Of a stretch of 64,000 nt of DNA, positions 54,443 to 63,666 are shown piece by piece. The first letter of the stretch is position 1; each line of letters opens with the position of its first letter. Origin of the DNA: Pirellulaceae bacterium (GTDB lineage Bacteria > Planctomycetota > Planctomycetia > Pirellulales > Pirellulaceae); NCBI GenBank assembly GCA_022448315.1, contig JAKVCA010000021.1:102556-166555 (forward strand), given 5' to 3'. The translations under genes and the position numbers were made by a program. The notes beneath the pieces were generated by a model. That model saw nothing but the letters and a program-made list of their open reading frames with translations, did no database searches and was not told the DNA's origin.

Positions 54443-57400
54443 ATGCCCGCATCCGGCGTTCGTCGTTTTCTACTTGCTCAATTCCTGACCCTGCTCTTCG
54501 GACTTGGCGGAGTTGCCCCTTTTTCACTTGATGCTCAGGACTGGTCCGACGCTGAGGTCCCTAAAGTCTGGAAGCCTTCTCCCCCTGAAGACCACTCTGT
54601 TTTCCGATGCTGGTCAGTCATTCCGACAGAGTGGCAAGATCGACGAGTGGATATTTTTGTGGAATGCGGTGATGACGCCCGGGACGTCACCATCAATGGC
54701 CATACCGTCGCTCAACTTGGCAGTTTTCCGCCACAATATCGAAGTGGCCTAGGGCAAAGTGGCCGTTTTGAAATTGATCATGACTGGATCGATTTTGGGA
54801 AAGCCAACCTGATTGAAGTTCATATTTATCGCCGCCGAGGTCGAACCAATCTCAACATTGCTGCCCCCGCAATTTTTGCCGAACAATTTGCCATCCACCT
54901 CAAGGGTGTATGGCAGAAAAGGATGGGCTCCAAACTTTCCGAACGCCGCGACATGGCCGTAGAGCAGTCGACCTTCGCAGACGTTGAAATGGCCTCGGTC
55001 GTCAATGCTCGACTTCGCCAACTTGAGGGCGATTTAGGCCCGCTTCAGCCTGCGGATGCCCTGAAGCGTTTGAAGCCACATGACGGTCTCGCGCTAAAGC
55101 TGGTGCTCAGTGATCCGATTATCGGACAACCCCTCTCGATGAAGTGGGACGAACGAGGTCGTCTTTGGGTCGCTGAATACCTTCAGTATCCCGACCCAGC
55201 GGGATTGAAAAAAATCAGTCGTGATCCCTTCCTACGGACGGTCTACGACCGCGTCCCGCCGCCACCGCCACACCACTTCAGGGGAAAAGATCGCATCTCT
55301 ATTCATGAAGATACGGATGGCGATGGCACCTACGACCAGCACTCCATTTTCGTCGACGAACTGAACCTGATGACCTCTTTTGCCATCGGTTACGGCGGAG
55401 TCTTTGTCCTCAACCCACCCTACCTTCTCTTTTATCCGGATGAGGACCGGGATGATGTTCCAGATGGTGACCCAGAAGTTTTGCTGGAGGGTTTTGGCCT
55501 CGAAGACAGTCACTCCATCGCGAACAGCTTGAGACTGGGGCCTGACGGTTGGCTTTACGGGGCTCAGGGAAGTACGGTGAGTGCCGCAATCAAAGCACCG
55601 GGAAGCGATCGTGAGCCGATCCGATCTGTGGGCCAGCTGATCTGGCGTTATCACCCTGAACGCCGCATCTATGAGGTTTTCGCGGAGGGGGGCGGTAACG
55701 CTTTCGGCGTCGAACTCGACTCACGAGGGCATGTTTACTCGGGTCACAATGGAGGGGACACCCGTGGCTTTCATTATGTCCAAGGGGGCTATTTTCAAAA
55801 GGGCTTTTCAAAACACGGTGCTCTATCCAATCCGTATGCCTTTGGTTATTTCCCATGGATGACGCACCACAGTGTCCCGCGATTCACGCACACGTTTGTG
55901 ATCGAGGAAGGCGGATTTTTCCAGCCGCCTTTTGCCGGTCGACTTTACGGGGTGGAACCGCTGCAAGGTCGCGTGGTCATGTCCGAAATCAAAGGGGATG
56001 GTTCCACCTACCGTACCGAGGATATCGGTTACGCGTTGACCAGCGCTGACACATGGTTTCGCCCCGTCGACATTCAAATGGGGCCCGACGGTGCAATCTA
56101 CGTGGCCGACTTTTACGAGCAGAGAATTGATCATGCAAGTCACTACCAGGGCCGCGTCTCACCAGAGAGTGGACGGATTTACCGATTGTCGCCCGAGGGG
56201 GCTCAATGCGTCCCTGAAATACCGGGCGTGACGCCCTCTTCATGGCTCAAAGCCGTGTCGAGCCAAAACAAATGGGTCCGGCATGAAACGATTCGCCTCA
56301 TCCGCGACCATCGGCCCGAACAAATCTTGCCTGGCTTGAAAGAACTCCTGAAGCGAGATTCCCCTCGGGCATTGGATGCCTTGTGGGGACTCCACGCGAT
56401 GCAGGCGATGAGCGAAGCCGATTGGCTCATGGCGATTCAACACCCCACACCGGACGTGCGGCGATGGGCGATTCGGCTCAGTTGCGACATCGAAACTCCA
56501 TCCAACGCGATATCCGCCTCCCTCATGAAACAGGCCTCCGTCGAGCAACACGTCCAAGTTCGAAGTCAATTGGCGAGCTCCGCGCGGCGGCTTACCCCTC
56601 AAGCTAACATGAATCTTGTACGCCAGCTCGCTCAAGAGGACAGAGACTCGGCGGACCCCCATCTTCCACTGCTTTTATGGTGGTCGATTGAATCGGTGGC
56701 TGAACAAAGCCCGGCAGCCATCATCGATTTGGTGAAACAAACAGAATTCAGTTTGAGCGCGACGGCACAGCAGCATCTGCTACCGAGAATCATGCGTCGG
56801 TTTGCCGTGACGGGTCGTTCCGCCGGCTTGGAAGTCTGTGCCGCACTGCTTGCTGCTGCCCCGAATGCGAAAACGGCAGAGAGACTTTTGGTCGGTTTTG
56901 ATGAGGCCATCGCCGGCCGCACCCTGACCGATCTGCCTGATTCCCTGATTGCTGAACTTGCAAAGCACCGAGGGGATTCTCTGGAACTCCGCCTGCTCCA
57001 GCGTGACGAAGCGGCGTATGTAGAAGCGACGAAGAAAATTCTTGACACCCAGATATCGAAGGAAAGTCGGTTTGAGCTGATTGAGATTTTAAGTTCACAT
57101 CGGCGACCCAAAGATGTAGCAGTTTGGCTGGAGCTGGTGACGCGCAAAGAACCGTCAGTCCTCAAAATCGCGGCACTGACCGCCCTTATGCCGAGTGAAG
57201 AACTGTCCGTGGCAACTCAAGTTCTCGCACAATGGTCCCAGCTCAATGCCGAAGAACAGCAAGCCGCGCAAACCTTACTTGCAAGTCGTCCGCAATGGTC
57301 ACTCCCCTTGCTGAATGCCGTCTCGGACGGCTCAATTCCAGTCGATGTGATTGACTCTCAAACCGTCCGGAAGATGCAGTATCACCGGGAAGGCACACTG

Positions 57401-57916
57401 CAAACCAAGATTGAAGACCTCTGGCCCGCGCTTGCCAGCGAGGAACCTCGAATCGACACTCAGAGTATTGAAAACTGGTCGAACAAGGTGGTTTCGGGCC
57501 TCGGCAATCCCTACGACGGCCGTAGTTTGTTCGGCGAAAAATGCGGGAAATGCCACCGACTCTTCGGAAAGGGAGGCGACCTGGGTCCCGACCTGACAAG
57601 CTACCAACGCACCGACCTGCCCCGTTTCCTGTCCAATATTCTCGACCCCAGTTTGGAAATCCGAGAAGGGTATGAGACGACGGTCATCGAGACCGAAGAC
57701 GGCCTAATCGTTTCCGGATTCATTGAAAGTCAGGATGAAAACGACGTGGCACTGCGGCAAATCGATGGCCAACTGGCGAGAATTCCAAAAGAACTCATCA
57801 TCGATCAATTTGTTGCCAAGATCTCACTGATGCCCCGAGGCTTGCTGGATGACCTCTCCGAGCAACAAGCTCGAGATCTGTTCGCCTACTTAAGGTCGAG
57901 CCAACCGCTTCCCTAG
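54443..57916 (+). CDS. PVC-type secreted beta-propeller/HEAT protein with C-terminal heme-binding domain
   Basis: About 1157 residues from the ATG at 54443 (GGAG 8 nt upstream). The signal peptide is followed by a beta-sandwich-like part, then the propeller region of PVC-type membrane-bound dehydrogenases, with RLWVAEYLQYPDP, GPDGWLYGAQGS and GPDGAIYVADFYEQRIDHAS. Then comes a long helical HEAT-like region (about 610-1010). The C-terminal c-type cytochrome-like domain has CGKCHRLFGKGGDLGPDL, with the heme motif at about Cys-1034/Cys-1037/His-1038, and ends near LRSSQPLP. These proteins probably oxidise sugars or other carbon compounds in the periplasm; the true substrate is unknown. Confidence 0.88.
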   Translation: MPASGVRRFLLAQFLTLLFGLGGVAPFSLDAQDWSDAEVPKVWKPSPPEDHSVFRCWSVIPTEWQDRRVDIFVECGDDARDVTINGHTVAQLGSFPPQYRSGLGQSGRFEIDHDWIDFGKANLIEVHIYRRRGRTNLNIAAPAIFAEQFAIHLKGVWQKRMGSKLSERRDMAVEQSTFADVEMASVVNARLRQLEGDLGPLQPADALKRLKPHDGLALKLVLSDPIIGQPLSMKWDERGRLWVAEYLQYPDPAGLKKISRDPFLRTVYDRVPPPPPHHFRGKDRISIHEDTDGDGTYDQHSIFVDELNLMTSFAIGYGGVFVLNPPYLLFYPDEDRDDVPDGDPEVLLEGFGLEDSHSIANSLRLGPDGWLYGAQGSTVSAAIKAPGSDREPIRSVGQLIWRYHPERRIYEVFAEGGGNAFGVELDSRGHVYSGHNGGDTRGFHYVQGGYFQKGFSKHGALSNPYAFGYFPWMTHHSVPRFTHTFVIEEGGFFQPPFAGRLYGVEPLQGRVVMSEIKGDGSTYRTEDIGYALTSADTWFRPVDIQMGPDGAIYVADFYEQRIDHASHYQGRVSPESGRIYRLSPEGAQCVPEIPGVTPSSWLKAVSSQNKWVRHETIRLIRDHRPEQILPGLKELLKRDSPRALDALWGLHAMQAMSEADWLMAIQHPTPDVRRWAIRLSCDIETPSNAISASLMKQASVEQHVQVRSQLASSARRLTPQANMNLVRQLAQEDRDSADPHLPLLLWWSIESVAEQSPAAIIDLVKQTEFSLSATAQQHLLPRIMRRFAVTGRSAGLEVCAALLAAAPNAKTAERLLVGFDEAIAGRTLTDLPDSLIAELAKHRGDSLELRLLQRDEAAYVEATKKILDTQISKESRFELIEILSSHRRPKDVAVWLELVTRKEPSVLKIAALTALMPSEELSVATQVLAQWSQLNAEEQQAAQTLLASRPQWSLPLLNAVSDGSIPVDVIDSQTVRKMQYHREGTLQTKIEDLWPALASEEPRIDTQSIENWSNKVVSGLGNPYDGRSLFGEKCGKCHRLFGKGGDLGPDLTSYQRTDLPRFLSNILDPSLEIREGYETTVIETEDGLIVSGFIESQDENDVALRQIDGQLARIPKELIIDQFVAKISLMPRGLLDDLSEQQARDLFAYLRSSQPLP

Positions 57917-58264
57917 TTCTGGATCGATGCCCCGCCAAAAACAGGTCGACGCGCGATTTTCCAGCCCAAGTCGACCTGCATCTGATAGGAGGCCGTTGTT
58001 TGTACGACGCGGTCAAATCTTCAAGGGGATTTGCCTCCGGTTTCTTTCGCAGACGTCGCCGAAAAGTCGGGTTGTGCCGGCGATGGGCGGCGCCATGACG
58101 AACCCTCTGCCCAGCATAGAAAATTCATTGAGCAAATTGGTCTTGACGCTGATTCGCGATTCTTCTTTCATCCGGCATGAATTCTGTCTCGACATCGCTG
58201 CACCTTGTGTGTGTCCAGCCGACGGGCAGTTTCCTTGCTTTTATGGTGAGAGGCCTCGGTTCCA
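57917..58264. other. intergenic stretch, nothing recognised
   Basis: About 350 bp with no supported gene. An open frame from 57927 overlaps the next gene's start in another frame and has no recognisable motif. Confidence 0.4.
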
Positions 58265-60793
58265 ATGGGTCACCGTGCAATATCGAATCCCTCCGTGTTC
58301 AAAACGGGTCATGGCATCCTACTCGGTTCGATTCTCTGCACCCTGACGGCGCTGTCGTCTGGTTGCGTCAGCCTCAATACCGAGCTTGCTCGCAAGACGG
58401 CATACTTGGCCCAACTTGGATCAGGCTCAGCAGTCAAGATTCGAAAAAATCCTAGAAACCCGCTCGAAGATCAGCTGAACCTTTTCGCCCGTAAAGGTCC
58501 CAGCCCTTCCCCCCGCACCGCACAGGTCCTGCGTCGTTTCAGTTTGGAGGAACTCTTTAGGTCGGACCCGAATCAAGCCTACAGGGCATTACGGGAAGCC
58601 GCAGAGAAAAATGCTCAACTGGAATCCACTTACGCGGTGGCCGAAATCGCCTACATACTTGGCGTTCGTGCAGGGCTGAAAAAAGACACTGACCAAGCCA
58701 TCAAGATGTATGGAGAATCGCTGGCCGTCAGTTACGACTATCTTTTTTCTGAGTCTCTTGCGAGTCAGCGAAATCCATACGATCCCGAATTTCGAGGTGC
58801 CTGCGATCTCTATAACGGGTCCTTGGAAGGTATGCTCCGAAATATGGCTGATGAAGGTTTCCTTCATCCGGGGTATGAGGGCTCAATTGACATGATGGGC
58901 CGGCGCATGGAACTCGCGTGCAGCTGCTCGGGACGGTGGGATCCGGAAGACATCAAAGAGTTTCTTTTCTCTTCCGACTACGAAGTTAGGGGGTTGAGTA
59001 ACAGTTACCGGTCTTATGGTCTTGGTGTCCCCCTGATTGCCGTGCGCCGTTCGGACGTCGATGCTTCCTCAGCGGATGAGCAGTATTACCCCGAAGGCCT
59101 GACGTTTCCGGTTACCGCATTTTTTCGCCTGAAAAAATCAATCCCCCGTGGAAGTCAAACGGAGCGTCTGATCTGCAATATCGAGTTTCACGACCCGCTC
59201 GATCAGACCACCATCGATGTTGCCGGAATCCCAACACCACTCGAGACCGATATCAGTACCCCTTTAGCCTACTATTTGAATGATCCTCTCGTAGGAACCA
59301 ACACGGTAGCCACTTTCGCGCTGTTGGACGCCAACTTTGGCAAGTCCTTCGAGGGTCTCTACATGCTGGAACCTTACGATCCGAACAAGATCCCCGTCGT
59401 GATGGTTCACGGACTGTGGTCAAGCCCGATCACCTGGATGGAAATGTTCAATGACCTTAGAGCATCTTCGGATATCCGCAAAAATTACCAGTTCTGGTTT
59501 TACATGTACCCGACTGGTCAACCCTTTTGGACCAGTGCAGAAGAGATGCGTGACGACTTACTCCAAGCTCGACGAGAACTCGACCCAGACCAGCAATCTG
59601 AAACACTTGATCAGATGGTCTTGATCGGTCACAGCATGGGGGGACTTGTCTCAAGGCTCCAAACCATCGACAGCGGTGACCGTTTCTGGAGTCTCATCTC
59701 AGACCACCCCTTCAGCGAACTGGAAACCGATGATGAAACTCGAAGCCACCTTCAACAGATCATGTTCTTTTCGCCCGACTCCAGCGTCAAACGGGTGGTC
59801 ACCATCGGCACTCCGCACCGAGGAAGTGAGTTTTCGAATAATACGACGCAGTGGCTCGGCCGTCAGTTCCTCGTGCTCCCCAACATGCTTGTCGGCCAAC
59901 AGGAGGAAGTCGTCAAACAGAACCCGGACTACTTCAATAACACCAAATTGCTCACCATCAATACGAGTATCGATAGCTTGTCGCCGGAGTCCCCTTTCCT
60001 CCAGGAAATGATCGCCTCTGAATCGGCCCCATGGGTCAAGCACCACAATATTCTCGGGGTTGTCGAAGCCAACTCCTTTGATACGTGGCTTGGTATGAGA
60101 GTGGTCGGGGAAGGCGATGGTATCGTGCCTGTCACCAGTGCCCAATTCGAAAAGGCGGAATCGGAAATTGTGGTTCCCTCTCCCCATCAGAAAATTCATC
60201 AGCATCCTCTGGCGATCCTGGAAGTCCAGAGAATTCTGAGGGAACACGTCGTTGAGGTCCAGCGGGGGACCCGACGCGACCACGGCGTCCAACCCGCGAC
60301 GTATCGCCATGGTGATCAGTCGAAGGAACCCGAAACTTCCGACGACTCACCGAGCGCTGACAAGGTTTCAGAAAACGTTGAGGGCTCAGCCGACCAAAAA
60401 TCATCCCAAGCGGAGGTGGCGCCCCAAGAAAGCCCAGACGCCGGCGAACAAACACTGGGCGAAGAACCTGAGGTGAACCAACGCGCGGCTAAGGCGGTGG
60501 CCGGAAACCCGGACTTCAACGACAACGGGCCTCCCAACACCAAAATCGAAACGACCGAGCCGATTGAGGAAGAAACTGGGCAAGTCGGTGGCGTGACTCA
60601 GGGGAGTGAGCCGACGCCTTCCGAACCCAAAAACACCTCTCCCGCGACGAGCAATCTCACGAATACAGGTCCCGCAAAGCGGTTTTCCATCAGCGACCAA
60701 GCGGAGGAATCTCAAGCCGCTCCGGCGACGACTTCGTCTGCCGAAAAAGAAAAAGTCGAACCCGACACAGAACCGAGTTCGACTTCGAATTAG
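58265..60793 (+). CDS. lipoprotein alpha/beta hydrolase (PGAP1-like/lipase fold) with acidic C-terminal tail
   Basis: An 842-residue lipoprotein with a lipobox LSSGC at about residue 34. The first 370 residues are helical and unassigned. A lipase-like hydrolase domain follows: VVMVHGLWSSP (oxyanion region, His-382/Gly-383), LIGHSMGGLVSR (nucleophile Ser-457), GEGDGIVPVTSA (Asp-618), and PHQKIHQHPLAI with the likely catalytic His (about 641-648). From about residue 665 the sequence is low-complexity, rich in Ser, Glu, Pro and Thr. GAGAGG lies 11 nt upstream of the ATG. Substrate unknown; an ester- or lipid-cleaving function at the cell envelope is likely. Confidence 0.85.
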   Translation: MGHRAISNPSVFKTGHGILLGSILCTLTALSSGCVSLNTELARKTAYLAQLGSGSAVKIRKNPRNPLEDQLNLFARKGPSPSPRTAQVLRRFSLEELFRSDPNQAYRALREAAEKNAQLESTYAVAEIAYILGVRAGLKKDTDQAIKMYGESLAVSYDYLFSESLASQRNPYDPEFRGACDLYNGSLEGMLRNMADEGFLHPGYEGSIDMMGRRMELACSCSGRWDPEDIKEFLFSSDYEVRGLSNSYRSYGLGVPLIAVRRSDVDASSADEQYYPEGLTFPVTAFFRLKKSIPRGSQTERLICNIEFHDPLDQTTIDVAGIPTPLETDISTPLAYYLNDPLVGTNTVATFALLDANFGKSFEGLYMLEPYDPNKIPVVMVHGLWSSPITWMEMFNDLRASSDIRKNYQFWFYMYPTGQPFWTSAEEMRDDLLQARRELDPDQQSETLDQMVLIGHSMGGLVSRLQTIDSGDRFWSLISDHPFSELETDDETRSHLQQIMFFSPDSSVKRVVTIGTPHRGSEFSNNTTQWLGRQFLVLPNMLVGQQEEVVKQNPDYFNNTKLLTINTSIDSLSPESPFLQEMIASESAPWVKHHNILGVVEANSFDTWLGMRVVGEGDGIVPVTSAQFEKAESEIVVPSPHQKIHQHPLAILEVQRILREHVVEVQRGTRRDHGVQPATYRHGDQSKEPETSDDSPSADKVSENVEGSADQKSSQAEVAPQESPDAGEQTLGEEPEVNQRAAKAVAGNPDFNDNGPPNTKIETTEPIEEETGQVGGVTQGSEPTPSEPKNTSPATSNLTNTGPAKRFSISDQAEESQAAPATTSSAEKEKVEPDTEPSSTSN

Positions 60794-60936
60794 CGAGGCG
60801 GGATGCCACTGCCCTGTCCGTCTGTTCAGCAACAGGTCGCGAAGAGAGGTTGCGGCGAAAGGATCCTGTAACCTTCGCACGAACTCTAACGAGGTTTCTC
60901 TCCGTGATACAATCAGGAGGTTTCCAACGATCGACC

Positions 60937-61299
60937 CTAACGCATTTCAGAAGGCGTCCACGATTGTCGACCAACCTGCGAAACGATTTGTTTCAGGCGG
61001 TTGACCTCCTCGTCCAGCCGATCAATTTTATGTCCGCGAATCGAAGGTCCAATCTCTGACGGTCGCGAGGACTCAGCGTCATGTTCTCGGATCGCACCGG
61101 TCGACGGATCGGTCGCGAATAACGTCATGCTTTTCACCCGGGGTGCCGAGGATGTTGGTAATTCCCCCCGAACCACTCGGACATTTTTCGGCGCCGCGAT
61201 CCCCAATCGAACCGTGTTTCCTTTGATCTTCAACACGCTGACCACGATGTCATCGCCAATCTTAATTTTTTCGTTCTGCTTCCTCGTCAGGACCAACAT
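60937..61299 (-). CDS. csrA: carbon storage regulator CsrA with extended C terminus
   Basis: The first 47 residues ([20 protein letters not shown] and following) are a full CsrA RNA-binding domain, including Arg-44 in VRVVRGEL, the residue that contacts RNA. AGGAG lies 9 nt before the ATG; frames starting further upstream are not supported. The 120-residue protein is about twice the family's usual 60-70 residues; the extra part ends in a heptad-like segment ([20 protein letters not shown]). It binds GGA-containing mRNA leaders and controls carbon use; the role of the extension is unknown. Confidence 0.92.
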   Translation of the reverse strand: MLVLTRKQNEKIKIGDDIVVSVLKIKGNTVRLGIAAPKNVRVVRGELPTSSAPRVKSMTLFATDPSTGAIREHDAESSRPSEIGPSIRGHKIDRLDEEVNRLKQIVSQVGRQSWTPSEMR

Positions 61300-61750
61300 G
61301 CGAGACACTCCTTTGATTCCTTGGGTAGTCGCCTTGCTTGGCAACGATCCAGTCAGGCGAAGAAGTTGTGAATTCTTATTACGCTTTTAAATTCATCACG
61401 ACCATCGCGTCGTGAGACCTTCTTCCCGACCCCACAGACCGGCGAAACCCGCCTCTTTTCACACCTTCGACAAGCGAATCAGCTGTATGATTCGTCGGCG
61501 TACGGTTCTTAGGTACAGGCACTCCGCTTACGGGGACATGAAAACCATATGCAGGCCGCGTGCCAAATGGCAGCTTGCAATTTCCAGAATTGCGGTAACT
61601 CGTTTTTGGCCAGAGAGTTAGTCGCTCAATCGATTTTTGCCGGCCGAATCAAGATTGGCAATTTTTACACGTCTTTGGTAAACACTGCATCGCCTCGGCA
61701 GGAAGATAGACAACCTGGGAAGAACAGAGAGCAAGCTTCTTAGGCTCGAC
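61300..61750. other. spacer between csrA and the UVR-motif gene
   Basis: About 450 bp with no supported gene. It contains the second copy of CAGAATTGCGGTAAC (61585-61599). The csrA promoter should lie at the left of this stretch but is not identified. Confidence 0.45.
61585..61599 (+). repeat. 15-bp element shared with 20786-20800
   Basis: CAGAATTGCGGTAAC is identical to 20786-20800 and, like it, is preceded by TGCAA about 4-5 nt upstream. The core TTGCGGTAAC is also at 16821-16830. It lies in a non-coding spacer. Confidence 0.6.
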
Positions 61751-62497
61751 CTAGCGTGGACCAATTTCACGCTGTTCGAGTTCATCCCGAAGCTGCGCGG
61801 CGAGTTCATACTGTTCTTCAGACACCGCTTTGACCAGCTTTTCCTTGAGCGTCTCACCGACTTCATACCGCTCTCGAATATCTTCTCGCACTTCAATCAA
61901 GCGCTGCACCAAATCGTCGTCCTCGAATCGCTCTTCGATCTCGTATGACACGAATAGCTGCCGCAATTCCTCGAGCCCTTGATTGACGGCTTCAACGGCG
62001 GATTCGCCGCCGTCACCCTCGTCCAAAAGGTAGAGGGCTTCGGCCTGAATGCGGTGAAAAAGGACGAAAGGTCGATATTGCTCATGAGCGATGGCCCATT
62101 GTTCATCACTCGAATGACTTTGGCAAAGGTCCATCAGAGAGAGCGTATGATTGGCATCCTGCATTGCCTGTTCAAACCGACGCAACTGAAGCCAGCAGAC
62201 GCGTCGGTGATAAAACTGCACAAATTCGCGGTCAACTTCAAAGCACTCGTCTTCGGTGAGCTCGTAAGTCTCCTCTGCTTCCGTCGATTTTTGAATCAGG
62301 TAATCCAACATCGACTCGTGAGAATGAGGATGACTGCCGTCCGGCCGACCTTTCATCTCGAGTTGCAAGACGCCCATATCCACACGCATTTGAATCACAT
62401 CCCGACCGTCATCGCCCTGAACAATGCGGGCGTTGACGTTGTAGGGTTCGTAATCCCAGCTTCGCAGGATGAAATCAATATTATCGTGTTCGGACAT
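61751..62497 (-). CDS. UVR-motif protein (UvrB/UvrC C-terminal-type) of unknown function
   Basis: About 248 residues from the ATG at 62497 (GGTGGA upstream); a longer frame reaches 62716 without conserved content. The N-terminal part has IDFILRSWDYEPYNVNARIV and VIQMRVDMGVLQLEMKGRPD, then a helical region (REFVQFYHRRVCWLQLRRFE; WAIAHEQYRPFVLFHRIQAE). The end LKEKLVKAVSEEQYELAAQL is a UVR motif, the UvrB-UvrC interaction helix pair, as also found in McsA. It lacks nuclease motifs, so it is not UvrB or UvrC. It may bind protein partners in stress or repair. Confidence 0.75.
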   Translation of the reverse strand: MSEHDNIDFILRSWDYEPYNVNARIVQGDDGRDVIQMRVDMGVLQLEMKGRPDGSHPHSHESMLDYLIQKSTEAEETYELTEDECFEVDREFVQFYHRRVCWLQLRRFEQAMQDANHTLSLMDLCQSHSSDEQWAIAHEQYRPFVLFHRIQAEALYLLDEGDGGESAVEAVNQGLEELRQLFVSYEIEERFEDDDLVQRLIEVREDIRERYEVGETLKEKLVKAVSEEQYELAAQLRDELEQREIGPR

Positions 62498-62932
62498 TCG
62501 GATTCCACCGATCAAATTCGTCTTCGACAGCCGCATGCGGTGGGGTGCCAACGCATGATGGTGGCTGAGGGACAATCTGGCCAAGGTCGCATAATTGACG
62601 ATCTGACGCGTCGCCAGATACTGGCCGAACGTGCTTCCCGTTCCCCGTTTGCCCCCATGACAGTTACAGTAGGGTCTCGCTTCAAGAATTGCGTTCGTAT
62701 CCAACTTCCCAAGCACGCCAGCGATGATGCTTTGCGCTGAAGTTGACGCCGGTCTTCCGTATCGAGTCCCACCTGAAGGTTAACCTTAGAATTTTTACAG
62801 GGCCATTTGTTTTTTGTTGCAAACCACTAGTATACGTCTGAGGCAACGGCCGAACTACCGGGCAGCGACGACCGTGCCAAGGGAACTGGCGACGCCGCAA
62901 AAGACGTTTAACCCGTCCTTGATTGAGGCGAG
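62498..62932. other. divergent spacer, nothing recognised
   Basis: About 435 bp between the UVR-motif gene and the phosphatase gene. TATACG at 62831 resembles a -10 box for the phosphatase, but no matching -35 was seen. Confidence 0.4.
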
Positions 62933-63628
62933 ATGAACATGGCAACGTCCCCTCGGACTTTCGTCATCGGTGACATCCACGGTTGCTCGATGGCGTTGGA
63001 CAACCTGATTTCCAGTTGCGATCCTAAAGAGGCCGATACTCTCGTCTTCCTTGGAGACTACGTCGATCGTGGTCCGGACTCTGCTGGCGTCATCAACTCG
63101 ATTCTTCAGCTCATCAAGCGATGCCATGTGATCCCGTTATTAGGGAATCACGACTGGATGCTGATGGCATCAGAGCAGGATAAGAGCATCATGGATTTTT
63201 GGATTCAACACGGCGGCGCTGAGACCCTCGAAAGCTACGGAGGCTCCCACCGCCGCATTCCCGCAAGCCACCTGGCTTTCTTTCGGCATTGCCAAAGATT
63301 TCATGAGACCGACGACTATTTCTTTGTCCATGCCAACTATCAGGCGGAGTTGCCGCTTCGGGAAGTGGATGACGAAACGCTTTTGTGGCAGCACACGGTC
63401 AAGCGTTTTCCGGCACCTCATGTCAATGGAAAGACGGCAATCGTTGGCCACACACCCCAACTTGATGGTCTTCCGAAAGATCACGGACATATTAAATTAT
63501 TGGACACCTTTTGTTACGGCGGTCAGTGGCTAACGGCACTGGAACTCCAGCAAGGACAGGTCTACCAAGCGAACAATACCGGAGATTCCAGGGAGTTCCC
63601 ACTTTCCGGCAGCGATGACCCAATCTGA
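62933..63628 (+). CDS. PPP-type metallophosphoesterase (serine/threonine phosphatase or diadenosine tetraphosphatase-like)
   Basis: A 231-residue calcineurin-like phosphoesterase. The metal- and catalytic-site motifs are VIGDIHGCSMAL, FLGDYVDRGPDSAGV, LLGNHDWML, FFVHANYQ and IVGHTPQ. This is the bacterial PrpA/ApaH-like order, with two metals bound by Asp, His and Asn. Likely substrates are phosphoproteins or dinucleoside polyphosphates. Two adjacent start codons (62933 and 62939) follow GAGGCG. The PLP decarboxylase gene follows 38 bp downstream. Confidence 0.88.
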   Translation: MNMATSPRTFVIGDIHGCSMALDNLISSCDPKEADTLVFLGDYVDRGPDSAGVINSILQLIKRCHVIPLLGNHDWMLMASEQDKSIMDFWIQHGGAETLESYGGSHRRIPASHLAFFRHCQRFHETDDYFFVHANYQAELPLREVDDETLLWQHTVKRFPAPHVNGKTAIVGHTPQLDGLPKDHGHIKLLDTFCYGGQWLTALELQQGQVYQANNTGDSREFPLSGSDDPI

Positions 63629-63666
63629 AATGCTTCTCATCATTTCACCAGGGAAGGGCCCTCATC

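Noticed and set aside
57927..58346. A 139-residue plus-strand frame before the lipoprotein hydrolase.
   Set aside because: It runs into the hydrolase gene in another frame and has no motif.
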